32,459 bases of DNA from Sphingosinicella sp. CPCC 101087 (GTDB taxonomy: Bacteria > Pseudomonadota > Alphaproteobacteria > Sphingomonadales > Sphingomonadaceae): NCBI RefSeq assembly GCF_004151485.1, contig NZ_SBFF01000019.1, positions 1 through 32,459 of the forward strand, written 5' to 3'. The notes beneath the pieces are model-generated. The model had not been told where the DNA came from and made no database searches. It saw only the letters and a program-made list of their open reading frames with translations. Of this stretch, positions 16,197-24,833 are shown piece by piece; positions within the stretch are counted from its first letter, which is position 1, and each line of letters begins with the position of its first letter. Made by a program: the position numbers and the translations under genes.

Positions 16197-17630
16197 ATGA
16201 TCAGATTTCCCTCGCAAGCGCTCGCCACCTGCATGACCGCCGTCGCACTTGCCCTGGCCGCCCCGGCTCTCGCCGAGGATTTCGTGATCGAGAATGTGAC
16301 CCTGGTGGACGGCACGGGGCAGCCGAAGCAGGCCGACATGTCGATCGGCGTCGAAGATGGACGCATCACGTTCGTCACGCCGACGTCAGCGGCGCCCCGG
16401 GTCCCCGGGCGGCGTCTCGACGGCACGAACCATTATCTGATCCCGGGCCTGATCGACGCGCACATCCATCTCAAGGGCGCGCGCGGCGGCGACGGCCGGC
16501 GCATGGTCGGTGTCGAAAGGAACAACCCACAAGCATCACCGCCGCCGGAGCAGGCCACGGCCGATGCCGCGACCGCCCATGCTGCCGGCCTGCAGGCATT
16601 GGCCAGCTTTCTCTACTCGGGCGTGACCAGCGTCTTCGACGCCGGCAACGTTCCGGAGCACATTCTCGGCCTGCGTGCGGAAGAACGCGCCGGCCGGATC
16701 CTCTCGCCACGAATCTTCGCTACCGGCAACCTCGTCACTTATCCGGGCAGCCACGGCGGCTCGATGGCGATCGAGATCGACGATTGGAGCGAAGACAGGC
16801 CCGCGCTCCTCAGATATCTGGAGGAGCAGAAGCCGGATGTCGTTAAGCTGACGCTCGACGAGCATGGCTGGGGCACGCGCCCGCTCATCACCTTGTTGCC
16901 GCTCGATCTCATGCAGGAGATCATCCTCGAGGTGAACCGGCATGGCATCCGCACCACCGCCCACACCTCCAGCGAGCTGCGCGCGACGGAAGCGATCTTC
17001 GCGGGGATCGACAGCCTCGCCCATCCCGTCATCCAGGGCCCGATCACCGAGGAATTCGCGAAACTGATGGCGGCCAAGAGAACGCCGATGGCGACCACGT
17101 TGACGATCGGCGAAGGCTACAGCCGTCTTGTCGAGCATCCCGAATATCTCGACCAGCCGCTCTACCAGGCCTCCTACAGCCCTGCGGAGATCGAGGAGCT
17201 GCGGACCACGACGCTTCCAGCCTGGCGGGAGCGCGGCTGGACCTGGTGGATGAAGGTGATGACGCCCGTCGCGCAGGAGAATATGCGCATGATCGATGCG
17301 GCCGGTGGAATCATCGCGATCGCCACCGACCAGACGCTCGGGCCGGCTGTCCACCGCGAGATGGAGCTGCTCCAGGCCGCCGGCGTTCCTGCCGACCGTA
17401 TCATCACCATCGCGACCCTCAACGGCGCCAGGCATCTGGGCAAGCAAGATGAGCTCGGGTCGATCGAGCCTGGAAAGCTCGCCGACATGGTGCTCCTCAG
17501 TGCCGATCCCACTGTCGACATCGACAATGCCAAGCAGATCGTCTGGGTGATGAAGGCCGGGCAGCTGGTCGACGAAGACCGGCTCCCGCTCGCCGGGGGG
17601 CGGAGGCCGCTTCGGCGCGACCAGCGTTAG
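16197..17630 (+). CDS. Exported metal-dependent amidohydrolase, imidazolonepropionase-like (2)
   Basis: Second exported amidohydrolase of the pair, 477 residues. Signal peptide at 1-27 (cleavage near ALA-ED). The metal set is DAHIH (His89, His91), K217 in VVKLTLDEHGWG, His256 in TTAHTSS, His276 in SLAHPVI and Asp378 in IATDQTLG. It ends with the family's C-terminal beta-sandwich block, SIEPGKLADMVLLSADP. The ATG at 16197 is 5 nt after the stop of amidohydrolase 1, with GGAG upstream, so they are co-transcribed. The two share a fold but little detailed sequence, so they probably cleave different bonds or successive intermediates. The insert around 95-130 (GGDGRRM to PPPEQ) differs from copy 1. 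Substrate not known. Confidence 0.9.
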   Translation: MIRFPSQALATCMTAVALALAAPALAEDFVIENVTLVDGTGQPKQADMSIGVEDGRITFVTPTSAAPRVPGRRLDGTNHYLIPGLIDAHIHLKGARGGDGRRMVGVERNNPQASPPPEQATADAATAHAAGLQALASFLYSGVTSVFDAGNVPEHILGLRAEERAGRILSPRIFATGNLVTYPGSHGGSMAIEIDDWSEDRPALLRYLEEQKPDVVKLTLDEHGWGTRPLITLLPLDLMQEIILEVNRHGIRTTAHTSSELRATEAIFAGIDSLAHPVIQGPITEEFAKLMAAKRTPMATTLTIGEGYSRLVEHPEYLDQPLYQASYSPAEIEELRTTTLPAWRERGWTWWMKVMTPVAQENMRMIDAAGGIIAIATDQTLGPAVHREMELLQAAGVPADRIITIATLNGARHLGKQDELGSIEPGKLADMVLLSADPTVDIDNAKQIVWVMKAGQLVDEDRLPLAGGRRPLRRDQR

Positions 17631-17782
17631 GCTTCAAGTCCCGCCCGGCAGGTGATCGGGCTCGGCCGGATTGGGGCTGGGCCGGTGAATGAGGCGCGGC
17701 GTCCCACGCGGCAGGACCCGGCGTCAGCTCCTGGCGGAGCGCAGGCCGGCGCGTAGCGCGGCCGAGCTGATCATGAACCATT

Positions 17783-17813
17783 CTCTTCGACGTCCGGAAA
17801 CGCCGTCGAAGAG
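17783..17813. terminator. Strong hairpin between convergent amidohydrolase and permease genes
   Basis: CTCTTCGACG and CGTCGAAGAG form a perfect 10-bp stem with an 11-nt loop. It lies in the 266-bp gap between two convergent stops (17630 and 17897), with no gene in that gap. There is no clear U-tract, so it may be a factor-dependent or protective hairpin. Confidence 0.5.
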
Positions 17814-17896
17814 GCCGTTTGGCCGCGGGCCGCCGTTCCCAATCGGGGTTTGGCTCCCGGACGCTGGGGCTCCCTCCTGCCGCTGGCCGGGCTGCT

Positions 17897-19294
17897 TCAG
17901 GACGGGTTTGCGGCTGTGCGCGCCGATCGCGCGAGACTTCGTCGCTTCCAGACAAAGTAGGCGAGGGAGATCAGGACCAGCCACGGCACGCCGACGATCC
18001 AGGCCACGCTCCAGAAATCGGTGAAAGCCATGGTGAGAAGAATCGCGCCAAGGAGCACGAGCCCCGCTATCTGGACATAAGGGAAGAACGGCATTCGCAC
18101 CGGCAATTGCGAGACGTCGTGCCGACGACGGAAGCTCAGATGGCTGACCAGGATCGTCATCCACACGACGATGGCGCCGAAGATCGCGATGCCGAACAGA
18201 TAATTGTAGGCGAGCGGAGTCAGCATCGAGACGCTCGCCGCGACCAGGATGCAGGCGCCCGAAGTCAGGATCGCTCCGACCGGCGTTCCATTGCCGCTGA
18301 GCCTGCCGAGATATTTCGGCGCATAGGAGCCGCGCGAGAGCGAGAACAGCATTCGAGAGCAGAGATAGATATTCGTGTTCATGCTGGACAATGCGGCGCT
18401 GATCACGACGAAATTCATGATGGCGGCGGCATGGGGAATGCCTGTGTAGGCGAGCACCTTCACGAAGGGGCTCTGCTCGACGACTTCCGCGCCGGATTCC
18501 GTCCAGGGGACGAAGCTCACCACGATGGTTAGCGCAAGCACGTAGAAGAGGATGAGGCGCAAGGCCATCGTGCGGAGCGCCGCGGGAATGGCCTTTTCGG
18601 GCTGCCGCGTCTCGCCGGACGTGACGGCGATCACTTCGATGCCGACGAAGGAAAAGATACCGATCAGCACGCCCATCCAGACGCCCGTCCATCCATTGGG
18701 CATGAAGCCTCCCGGAAGGCCGGTGAGGTTTTGAAAGCCGATCGGCTCGGTACCGATGCCGAAGATCGTGCCGAGACCGAGAATGATGAATAACACGATC
18801 GCCGTCACCTTGATGAAGGCGAACCAGTATTCGAATGTGCCGAAGTCGCCCACCGAGCGCGAGTTGACGTAGAGGAGGATGAAGGCAAAGCCGAGCGACC
18901 AGACCCAGATCGGCAGGTCCGGAACCCAGTAGGTCATGTACACGCCCGCGGCGACCGCTTCGCCGCCGATCGCTATCACCTGCGCGATCCAGTAGGTATA
19001 GCGGACGACGAAACCCGCCCAGGGATTGAGGTAGGTTTCCGCATAGGTGCCGAATGAGCCGGCCGTGGGATGGACGACGGCCATTTCCGAAAGGCTGAAT
19101 ACCATGACGACGGCTGCGAAGCTGGCGATGAGGTAGCTGAGCACGACCGCCGGCCCGGCATAGTTGATGGCGATGCCGCTTCCCATGAAGAGGCCGGTGC
19201 CGATTGCACCGCCCAGCCCGATCATCACGACCTGAGCCTTGCTGAGCCCCTTGTGGAGGCCGCTTTCCCGCTCGACGATCTCGTTCTCGGTCAC
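17897..19294 (-). CDS. APC-family amino-acid permease (AAT type)
   Basis: Inner-membrane amino-acid transporter, 465 residues and about 12 helices. It starts TENEIVERESGLHKGLSKAQ and enters the signature Gly-rich helix VVMIGLGGAIGTGLFMGSG, typical of the AAT/GABA-permease branch of the APC superfamily. Later blocks also fit the family (SFVGIEVIAVTSGETRQPEKA and SMNTNIYLCSRMLFSLSRG). The GTG at 19294 was chosen because GGAGGGG lies 4 nt upstream; the frame extends to 19348, but that part (MPMMIVHGPGRES) is unlike the family. The 22-bp dyad (19358-19379) lies 64 bp upstream. It probably takes up the amino acid released by the exported hydrolases of this locus; the substrate cannot be named from sequence. 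Confidence 0.93.
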   Translation of the reverse strand: MTENEIVERESGLHKGLSKAQVVMIGLGGAIGTGLFMGSGIAINYAGPAVVLSYLIASFAAVVMVFSLSEMAVVHPTAGSFGTYAETYLNPWAGFVVRYTYWIAQVIAIGGEAVAAGVYMTYWVPDLPIWVWSLGFAFILLYVNSRSVGDFGTFEYWFAFIKVTAIVLFIILGLGTIFGIGTEPIGFQNLTGLPGGFMPNGWTGVWMGVLIGIFSFVGIEVIAVTSGETRQPEKAIPAALRTMALRLILFYVLALTIVVSFVPWTESGAEVVEQSPFVKVLAYTGIPHAAAIMNFVVISAALSSMNTNIYLCSRMLFSLSRGSYAPKYLGRLSGNGTPVGAILTSGACILVAASVSMLTPLAYNYLFGIAIFGAIVVWMTILVSHLSFRRRHDVSQLPVRMPFFPYVQIAGLVLLGAILLTMAFTDFWSVAWIVGVPWLVLISLAYFVWKRRSLARSARTAANPS

Positions 19295-19357
19295 TGCCCC
19301 TCCACCCGCGCTTTCCCGTCCGGGCCCATGGACTATCATCATCGGCACTCATGGCCA

Positions 19358-19379
19358 ATTGCTTTAAGTCTAAAGCGAT
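19358..19379 (-). promoter_or_regulatory. 22-bp operator-like dyad, copy 2 (permease promoter)
   Basis: On the plus strand, arms ATTGCTTTA and TAAAGCGAT around 4 bp: the most symmetric of the three copies, with one mismatch between the 9-bp arms. It matches the other copies at 18 (14742) and 17 (22089) of 22 positions. It lies upstream of the permease in the gap after the M14 gene, which suggests the permease has its own promoter. Confidence 0.75.
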
Positions 19380-19482
19380 TCCTGAATCCGCCGGAGCTGA
19401 TTGTCGTCGCCGCGGCTCGCCGCAGGGAGATGAGACCGGCCCGCCCCCTCGCTGCAGGCCCGCGCGCCATGTCGCGAATTCA

Positions 19483-22053
19483 TCAGCGCACCAGAGGCCC
19501 GAACAAGATGGCATTGAACAGCAATTGATGCAGATGCGTCCATTGGTTGCGCAGGTTGGGATCCTCGCCGAACATGATCACGCGGCCCCTTCCGACCGTT
19601 TCGGTCATCAGGAAATCGGTCGATGCGAGACTGGCCTCGTCCTCGCCCTGCAGGTAGCCCGCAATCTTCAGCCCATCGGCGGGCGCGTAGGAGAGCACCG
19701 AGCGCCCGCTTTCGCCCGCCGAGAACAAGCGCGTATTTCGCGAGAGCACGTGGAACGAATCCGGATAGCCGATCGTCAGCGGCGATCGATCCTCGACCTC
19801 CACCCGCACGATGGCGCCGGGGGTCTGGCGCGTCACGCCAAGCGATTCGGTGCTCGTCAGGCCACCGCCCTCCGATGAGGCAAAGGCGGTGCCGCCCTTG
19901 ACCGTGATGAGGGTGCCGCCCTGCTCCACCCAGTCCTTCAGATGCTCGGTCCCTTCCTCGCGGAAGTACCATTCGTAGGGCCTGCCTCGGATTCCCCCGC
20001 GACCGATGCTCTGGCCGCCATCCGGAATGATGATCGTGTTGTACCGGCGCAGGTCGGCCTGGGCGAGGTCTTCGATGGTGATCGGCGTGAAGGGCAGCCG
20101 GTACATCTCGTCGAAGAAGAAGTAGAAGCTGCCCCATGCCGAGGTGTCGGTGCCGTCGCGCGTGAGCACCGCGACCGCTGGCCTGCCGACCGGCTGCAAC
20201 ACGCCCGAGCCGAGATCCGAGCCCTCATTGGCATGGCCGGTGGAAACGGCCTGTATTTGCACGGGGACATCCTCGACCACGGCGCGCACGAGATCGTGGA
20301 TCGTCTCGTCATTCTCCTCGACCGGCGCGACGAACGCCGCGCCGTAGGAGGTGCCGGCGAGCGTGAACGGGCCCGGATGCAGGTACAGGTTCGCGCCTTC
20401 CTCGGCGAGGCGGTAGGCCGCGGCGGCATCGAGCGCTCCGCCGTACGGCCACACATAGGCGTAGCTCGCTTTGCCGCCGCTCAGTTCGCCCCAGAGCGGC
20501 AGCGGTTCGTTGACCGGCTCCACCGCGACCCGGGGCACGCTGTCCATCCAATAGCCGTCGATCCCGTATTGGTAGGGCAGGGCCCATACCGAAATGTCGT
20601 AGAAGACCGGGATCGAGTGAAACGGCTCCTTCTCGAGCAAGGCGTTGGCCAGTCGGCTCAGCGGCTGCCTCAGGGACACTATATAGCTGCCTGCCGGAAA
20701 GTCCTGTCGCTCGGCTGTGCTCGAGAAATATCCGTGGGCTCGGCGCACCGAAAAGGGCTCGGTGGCCCTTTGCACTTCTATGCCGTGGGCGAGAAGGCTG
20801 TCGATGAACTGCGACATCTTATTCGGATCGGCGTCCGGCGGAAACGCATAGGCCATGCGCTCGACGCCGGGCACGCCGTCCATCGAGGACCTGAAGAATT
20901 CATGGAAGTCGCGATGCAGTTCGCGGCGGTTCGCGACCGTGGTGTCGAGATAGGACATCATCCCGGTGACGTGATGCTGCACCCGGTCGCGAAGAGTCAG
21001 CAGCGAGCCGTTCTGCCGCTCGATGACCAGGCCTCCGCTACCGGCGCCCTGCTCGAAGAGGATACCGATCATACCGTGATACTGGGTGTACAAGGTGTGC
21101 ATGCCCAGGAAGGGCGAGCCGAACGAGTCGCCGGAAAAATACCGCCAGCCGCGCGCGTCGAACTGCTCGCGCATGTCCTGCGCGTAGATCTCCCACCACT
21201 TCCGCAGCGTGTCGTTGGGCAGGTTCGTGTTGTAGGGTTCCGGATAAGGCGGAAAGAAGAAGGTCGAGTCGACTCCCATCTCGTGAATGTCGAGCGCGAG
21301 CTCGGGCCGCCAGTTCCGGATCAATTCGACCTTGGCACGGCCTTCGCGCATTTTCAGCGGCACCATGTCTCGGTTCGGATCGAGCTGATAATGGTTGGAA
21401 TCATTGCCGACGCCCCAGGGCTCGTTGTGCTCCGCGGCATTCGGGTCGGCCTTGGGAATTCGGCTCTGCACCGTGCGGTACCAGGAGACATAGCGCTCCC
21501 GAGGTGACGGATTTTCGACCGGGATGATGTAGGTCAAGGCCTCGTCGAGGATACGCAAGGTGCGCGGATCCGTGCCGGCGAGAAGCTGGTAAGCTATGAT
21601 CTGCATGGCCTCGACCGAGGAAGCTTCGCTCGTGTCGATCGTCGAGATCATGACGGCAGCCGGCGTATTCTCGACTATGGTTTCGAGCTCGCCGTCGCGG
21701 AGCTTGCGCGGGTCCGCCAGCTTGCCGAGATTCTCGACGTGCGTCTCGAGGGCGGCCAGATTCGCCGGGCTGCTGACCACCAGCATGTAGAGCTTCTTGC
21801 CCTCATAATCTTCGCCATAGGTCACCAGCCTGGCCCGATCCGAAGCTTCGGCCCAGCGATGAAGCAGTCTTTCGGTCTCGTAGAAGCTCGTGAACTGCGC
21901 TGGCGGCTCGAAGCCGAGCACTTCCCCGATGGTCGGGATTTCGGGGTCGTAGGTGCTTCCCGGCACCCATTCCGCCGAGGCTGCCGCCGGACCCGACATG
22001 AGCTGGATCGCAACGAGGCAGGCCGCTCTTACCATAAGCCTGGAAAGACGCAT
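19483..22053 (-). CDS. Exported M14-type zinc carboxypeptidase-like protein with C-terminal GATase-like domain
   Basis: Large exported M14-family protein, 856 residues. Signal peptide 1-27 (MVRAACLVAIQLMSGPAAASA). M14 domain at about 50-400: the block matching HxxE reads IDTSEASSVEA, so the usual first zinc His is Asp140 while Glu143 is kept. Other family marks are present: NHYQLDPNRD, the third ligand region LDIHEMG (His257) and ILFEQGAGSGG with the catalytic Glu334. The C-terminal part (about 640-850) resembles the class I glutamine-amidotransferase-like domain found in this M14 subgroup (RRYNTIIIPDGG, WVEQGGTLITVKGG). ATG 22053 has GGGGAAG upstream. The 22-bp dyad lies 36 bp upstream. It likely trims peptides in the periplasm, if the altered site still binds zinc. 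Confidence 0.9.
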   Translation of the reverse strand: MRLSRLMVRAACLVAIQLMSGPAAASAEWVPGSTYDPEIPTIGEVLGFEPPAQFTSFYETERLLHRWAEASDRARLVTYGEDYEGKKLYMLVVSSPANLAALETHVENLGKLADPRKLRDGELETIVENTPAAVMISTIDTSEASSVEAMQIIAYQLLAGTDPRTLRILDEALTYIIPVENPSPRERYVSWYRTVQSRIPKADPNAAEHNEPWGVGNDSNHYQLDPNRDMVPLKMREGRAKVELIRNWRPELALDIHEMGVDSTFFFPPYPEPYNTNLPNDTLRKWWEIYAQDMREQFDARGWRYFSGDSFGSPFLGMHTLYTQYHGMIGILFEQGAGSGGLVIERQNGSLLTLRDRVQHHVTGMMSYLDTTVANRRELHRDFHEFFRSSMDGVPGVERMAYAFPPDADPNKMSQFIDSLLAHGIEVQRATEPFSVRRAHGYFSSTAERQDFPAGSYIVSLRQPLSRLANALLEKEPFHSIPVFYDISVWALPYQYGIDGYWMDSVPRVAVEPVNEPLPLWGELSGGKASYAYVWPYGGALDAAAAYRLAEEGANLYLHPGPFTLAGTSYGAAFVAPVEENDETIHDLVRAVVEDVPVQIQAVSTGHANEGSDLGSGVLQPVGRPAVAVLTRDGTDTSAWGSFYFFFDEMYRLPFTPITIEDLAQADLRRYNTIIIPDGGQSIGRGGIRGRPYEWYFREEGTEHLKDWVEQGGTLITVKGGTAFASSEGGGLTSTESLGVTRQTPGAIVRVEVEDRSPLTIGYPDSFHVLSRNTRLFSAGESGRSVLSYAPADGLKIAGYLQGEDEASLASTDFLMTETVGRGRVIMFGEDPNLRNQWTHLHQLLFNAILFGPLVR

Positions 22054-22088
22054 GAAGCTTCCCCGCCTTGCGCACGCCTCTGGTGCGA

Positions 22089-22110
22089 ATTGCTACAAGC
22101 CTAAAGTAAT
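22089..22110 (-). promoter_or_regulatory. 22-bp operator-like dyad, copy 3 (M14 peptidase promoter)
   Basis: On the plus strand, arms ATTGCTACA and TAAAGTAAT around 4 bp, 21 of 22 identical to the copy at 14742-14763 read on its minus strand. Its GCAAT end faces the M14 start 35 bp away, the same orientation and nearly the same distance as copy 1 relative to amidohydrolase 1 (39 bp). Confidence 0.75.
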
Positions 22111-22254
22111 CGTATCCGAGGCGGGATGTCCAGCTTCACGGAAGCGTCGCGGTTGCGGTCCGGCGCAGGACGCGCTGGCCGGCAGCGACATTCGAACGCC
22201 GCTACCTCGAAATGCGACTTTGTTCCCTGACCCGTCCGAGCTGCTTGCTTCACC

Positions 22255-22273
22255 TGGGAGGGCTGACCTCCCA
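22255..22273. terminator. Possible hairpin between GGDEF and M14 genes
   Basis: TGGGAGG and CCTCCCA form a perfect 7-bp stem around GCTGA, in the 273-bp gap downstream of the membrane GGDEF gene (minus strand). The gap holds no other gene that I can support. No U-tract, so confidence is low. Confidence 0.3.
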
Positions 22274-22383
22274 AAGCATAGGCGACCCAGGCACTAGGAC
22301 GAGGGACACCAAGGAGAGGCTATTCGTCCAGCGAGAAAGCTTCCTATGCGAGCGATCCCGGACCTCACGGATCCGCTCCGTCG

Positions 22384-23520
22384 CTAGGCCGAAAGCCTGC
22401 GCCGATCGGGCAGACTCTCCGGCTGATACAATGCGACTCCCCCACCCTCGCGTTTCACGCGGATCAACGCCTCGTCAGCCCTCGCAATCAGATCATCGAG
22501 GTCGCTGCCATGCTCGGGACAGAGCACATAGCCGACGCTCGTGCCCACGCTCAGCCGGTGGTCGAGTATGGCGTAAGGCTCGGAAAGGGTGCGGGAGAGG
22601 CGCCGCGCGAACAGCTCCGCTTCTCCGCGGTGCTGCGCGCCGGTCTGAACGAGCACGAACTCGTCGCCTCCTACCCGGGCAGCGACATCGCCGTTTCGAA
22701 GGGTGCGCCGCAGACGGTCCGCCACGGCCTGGAGGAGCGCGTCGCCGACCGGATGCCCAAAGGTATCATTCACCGCCTTGAACCGGTCCAAGTCCAAACA
22801 GTGAACCACGAGCATCTCTTTTGGCCCGGAGTTCATAAGCGCGCGGTCGAACTCTTCCCGAAGCGACAGCCGATTGTCGAGGCCGGTCAGCGCGTCCGCT
22901 CGTGCGAGTGTCGCGAACGTCCGGCGCGCCGTAATCTCAGCGGCGGCGGTTCTGAAGTTACGCATCATGCTGTGGATGCCGCCGGCCAGGAACAGCAAAA
23001 GCAGCACCCCTGCGGTGAAATAGGTGTGATCGGGCATGGTCAGCGCGACGACGATGCTGGGGACGATCGCCAGCAAGATGCTGGGCAGCGCAATCCATGG
23101 GCGAAGGAAGATGCCGGCGGCGACGCCAGCCCCGTAGCCAAACAGGAGGCCGACGACGAGCATGTGCGACTCGGCAGTGGCGATCTGGAAGGCACGAGCG
23201 GCGAAGACCCCGAAGATGGCTGCGAACGCGAAGTAGGAAAGGGCGAACAGGCGTTCGATCTGGCGTGCTCCGGCGAGATCGATCATGTCGCTGCGGGCGC
23301 GATGGCGGAAGAGCAGCAGCACGATCAGCCGGACCACCACGGCGCCCCCACCGAGCAGCGCAAGCAGCTCGAGCAGGAAGTCCGGAGTCTCCGACGCGAC
23401 ATGAGCGGCGACGCCCACAAACGCGACCGCCATGATCGTGCTCGGAATGAGCGTCGCATAGAGTGAGCGGACGAGCACGATATAAGTGCCGTCGGGCAAG
23501 GTGTTGGGGCGGTCGGCCAT
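22384..23520 (-). CDS. Membrane diguanylate cyclase, six-helix sensor plus GGDEF
   Basis: Predicted diguanylate cyclase of 378 residues that makes c-di-GMP from two GTP. Six hydrophobic helices (about 16-40, 48-71, 90-111, 119-138, 141-161, 167-185) form an N-terminal membrane sensor of a MASE-like kind that I cannot assign to a named family. The GGDEF domain (about 205-370) has DALTGLDNR, the metal-binding DLDRFKAVNDTFGH and an intact RVGGDEF (284-288). The inhibitory RxxD site is present at 275-278 (RNGD), so product feedback is likely, unlike the GAF-GGDEF-EAL protein at 4271. The ATG at 23520 has no good ribosome-binding site. It stands alone, flanked by long non-coding stretches. Confidence 0.93.
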   Translation of the reverse strand: MADRPNTLPDGTYIVLVRSLYATLIPSTIMAVAFVGVAAHVASETPDFLLELLALLGGGAVVVRLIVLLLFRHRARSDMIDLAGARQIERLFALSYFAFAAIFGVFAARAFQIATAESHMLVVGLLFGYGAGVAAGIFLRPWIALPSILLAIVPSIVVALTMPDHTYFTAGVLLLLFLAGGIHSMMRNFRTAAAEITARRTFATLARADALTGLDNRLSLREEFDRALMNSGPKEMLVVHCLDLDRFKAVNDTFGHPVGDALLQAVADRLRRTLRNGDVAARVGGDEFVLVQTGAQHRGEAELFARRLSRTLSEPYAILDHRLSVGTSVGYVLCPEHGSDLDDLIARADEALIRVKREGGGVALYQPESLPDRRRLSA

Positions 23521-24110
23521 TGAACGGTGAGAATATCAAGAAAGAGTAAAGGATTAGTGCCAAAGAGGCTTGGTCCGGCCACAAGGCGGAGTATTGGAGG
23601 ATCATGCTGCAGCAGGGTCGAACCGCGGCCGATCGCTGGCTGGATCAGCAGCGGCTAGCCGGGCAGTGACGGCATTATCGGCCGGTTGCGCTGCCGCTGA
23701 AGAATGTTCTGCCCTGAGCCTCGCACATCACCGGTCCGGCCAGGACAAAGTCACCTGCGTCTCGCATGCCCGCGGCACCGGCTCAGTGGCATTGGAGGCC
23801 GACCCATTCCTCTGGCTATCCGAGGATTCGGTCTCGTTGCTGACGTGGACCGCACTTCCTGTCGCGGTTTCGACGACCTGAATGCGGCTCTCGCGAGCCC
23901 GTTCAATGCGGCTATCGTCGTGCCTATGATGATGGGTTTCCCTTTGGAGCGCCCTTAGCAGCCGCGGCGCTTCGTATCGCTGATCCTGAGTTAGCGGACG
24001 GCCCGCTCAAGAATTCCGGTCGTAACAACTAGTTGACGGCTCACTTGCTGCGCCGCGAGGTGGCGGATTGCCGACCATCGATCATCTTCTCCCCAGAGAG
24101 GAATTCGGAC
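23521..24110. other. 590-bp stretch without a supported gene
   Basis: Several overlapping short frames occur here but none has a ribosome-binding site plus recognisable protein pattern. A perfect 10-bp palindrome, CAACTAGTTG (24026-24035), lies 75 bp upstream of the next gene and could be a regulator site. Otherwise I see nothing. Confidence 0.4.
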
Positions 24111-24833
24111 ATGAACGCCAACCGGCTTCTGATTGTCTATTCCGCGGTGCTGACCCTTGGCTGCGCGATCGGGCTGGCCAGCGGTGCCATGGCCAATCAG
24201 GCGCCGGGTACCGAAAAGGCGCAGTTCGGCGAGATCGACGTGCAGCGGATCAACATCCGCGAGCCCGACGGCACTATTCGTATGGTGCTGTCCAATACCG
24301 CAAAAGCCCCGGGCATTTATTGGCGCAACGTCGAGCGCCCCCACCCCAGCGGACGCCGGACGGCCGGCATGCTCTTCTTCAATGAGGAGGGCACCGAGAA
24401 TGGCGGACTGACGTTCAGGGGCCAGCGCATGCCGGACGGCAACGTCTCGAGCAACCTCCACCTTAGCTTCGACCAATATGAGCAGGACCAGGTCATAACG
24501 TTCAGCCAGGACGAAAATGGTGGCCGGCGCTTCGCCGGCATGATGGTGAGGGATGTGCCGGACGAGCCTGTCGATTTCGACCTTTTCCAGCGCCTCAACC
24601 AGATGCCGGAGGCGGAGCGGGCAGCGGAAATCCGGCGTCTGCGCGCAGCCGGCGTGGGCGGTCGCGACCGCGTCCTCATCGGCAAGACGCCGGACCGTCA
24701 GTCGGCGATTCTCCTTAGCGACGCACTGGGCCGGCCGCGTATCCGAATGCGCGTCGCCGCCGATGGCGCGTCGGCGATTGAATTCCTCGACGAGAATGGT
24801 GCGGTCGTTCGCAATTTGACACCGCAGGATTGA
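24111..24833 (+). CDS. Exported or membrane-anchored protein of unknown function
   Basis: Unrecognised 240-residue protein. A hydrophobic segment (LLIVYSAVLTLGCAIGLASG, about 6-25) acts as a signal peptide or single anchor. The body starts with a beta-type block, FGEIDVQRINIREPDGTIRM, then VLSNTAKAPGIYWR and GRRTAGMLFFNEEGTENGGL. It ends with a second, similar pattern (RQSAILLSDALGRPRIRM, then SAIEFLDENGAVVRNLTPQD). The recurring 'I-x-E/D-x-x-G-x-x-R' strands look like beta-hairpin repeats seen in other bacterial hypothetical proteins whose function I do not know. The ATG at 24111 is preceded by GAGAGGAATTCGGAC, a good ribosome-binding site; the frame runs open upstream to 24033 but without one. 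No operon partner. Confidence 0.82.
   Translation: MNANRLLIVYSAVLTLGCAIGLASGAMANQAPGTEKAQFGEIDVQRINIREPDGTIRMVLSNTAKAPGIYWRNVERPHPSGRRTAGMLFFNEEGTENGGLTFRGQRMPDGNVSSNLHLSFDQYEQDQVITFSQDENGGRRFAGMMVRDVPDEPVDFDLFQRLNQMPEAERAAEIRRLRAAGVGGRDRVLIGKTPDRQSAILLSDALGRPRIRMRVAADGASAIEFLDENGAVVRNLTPQD

Noticed and set aside
23790-23881. Short plus frame with DPFLWLSED, resembling the N-terminus of prolyl oligopeptidases
   Set aside because: The match is only a few residues, the frame stops soon after, and no catalytic domain follows.
24026-24035. CAACTAGTTG palindrome upstream of the unknown exported protein
   Set aside because: Only 10 bp with no second copy in the window; kept as a note, not called a regulatory site.
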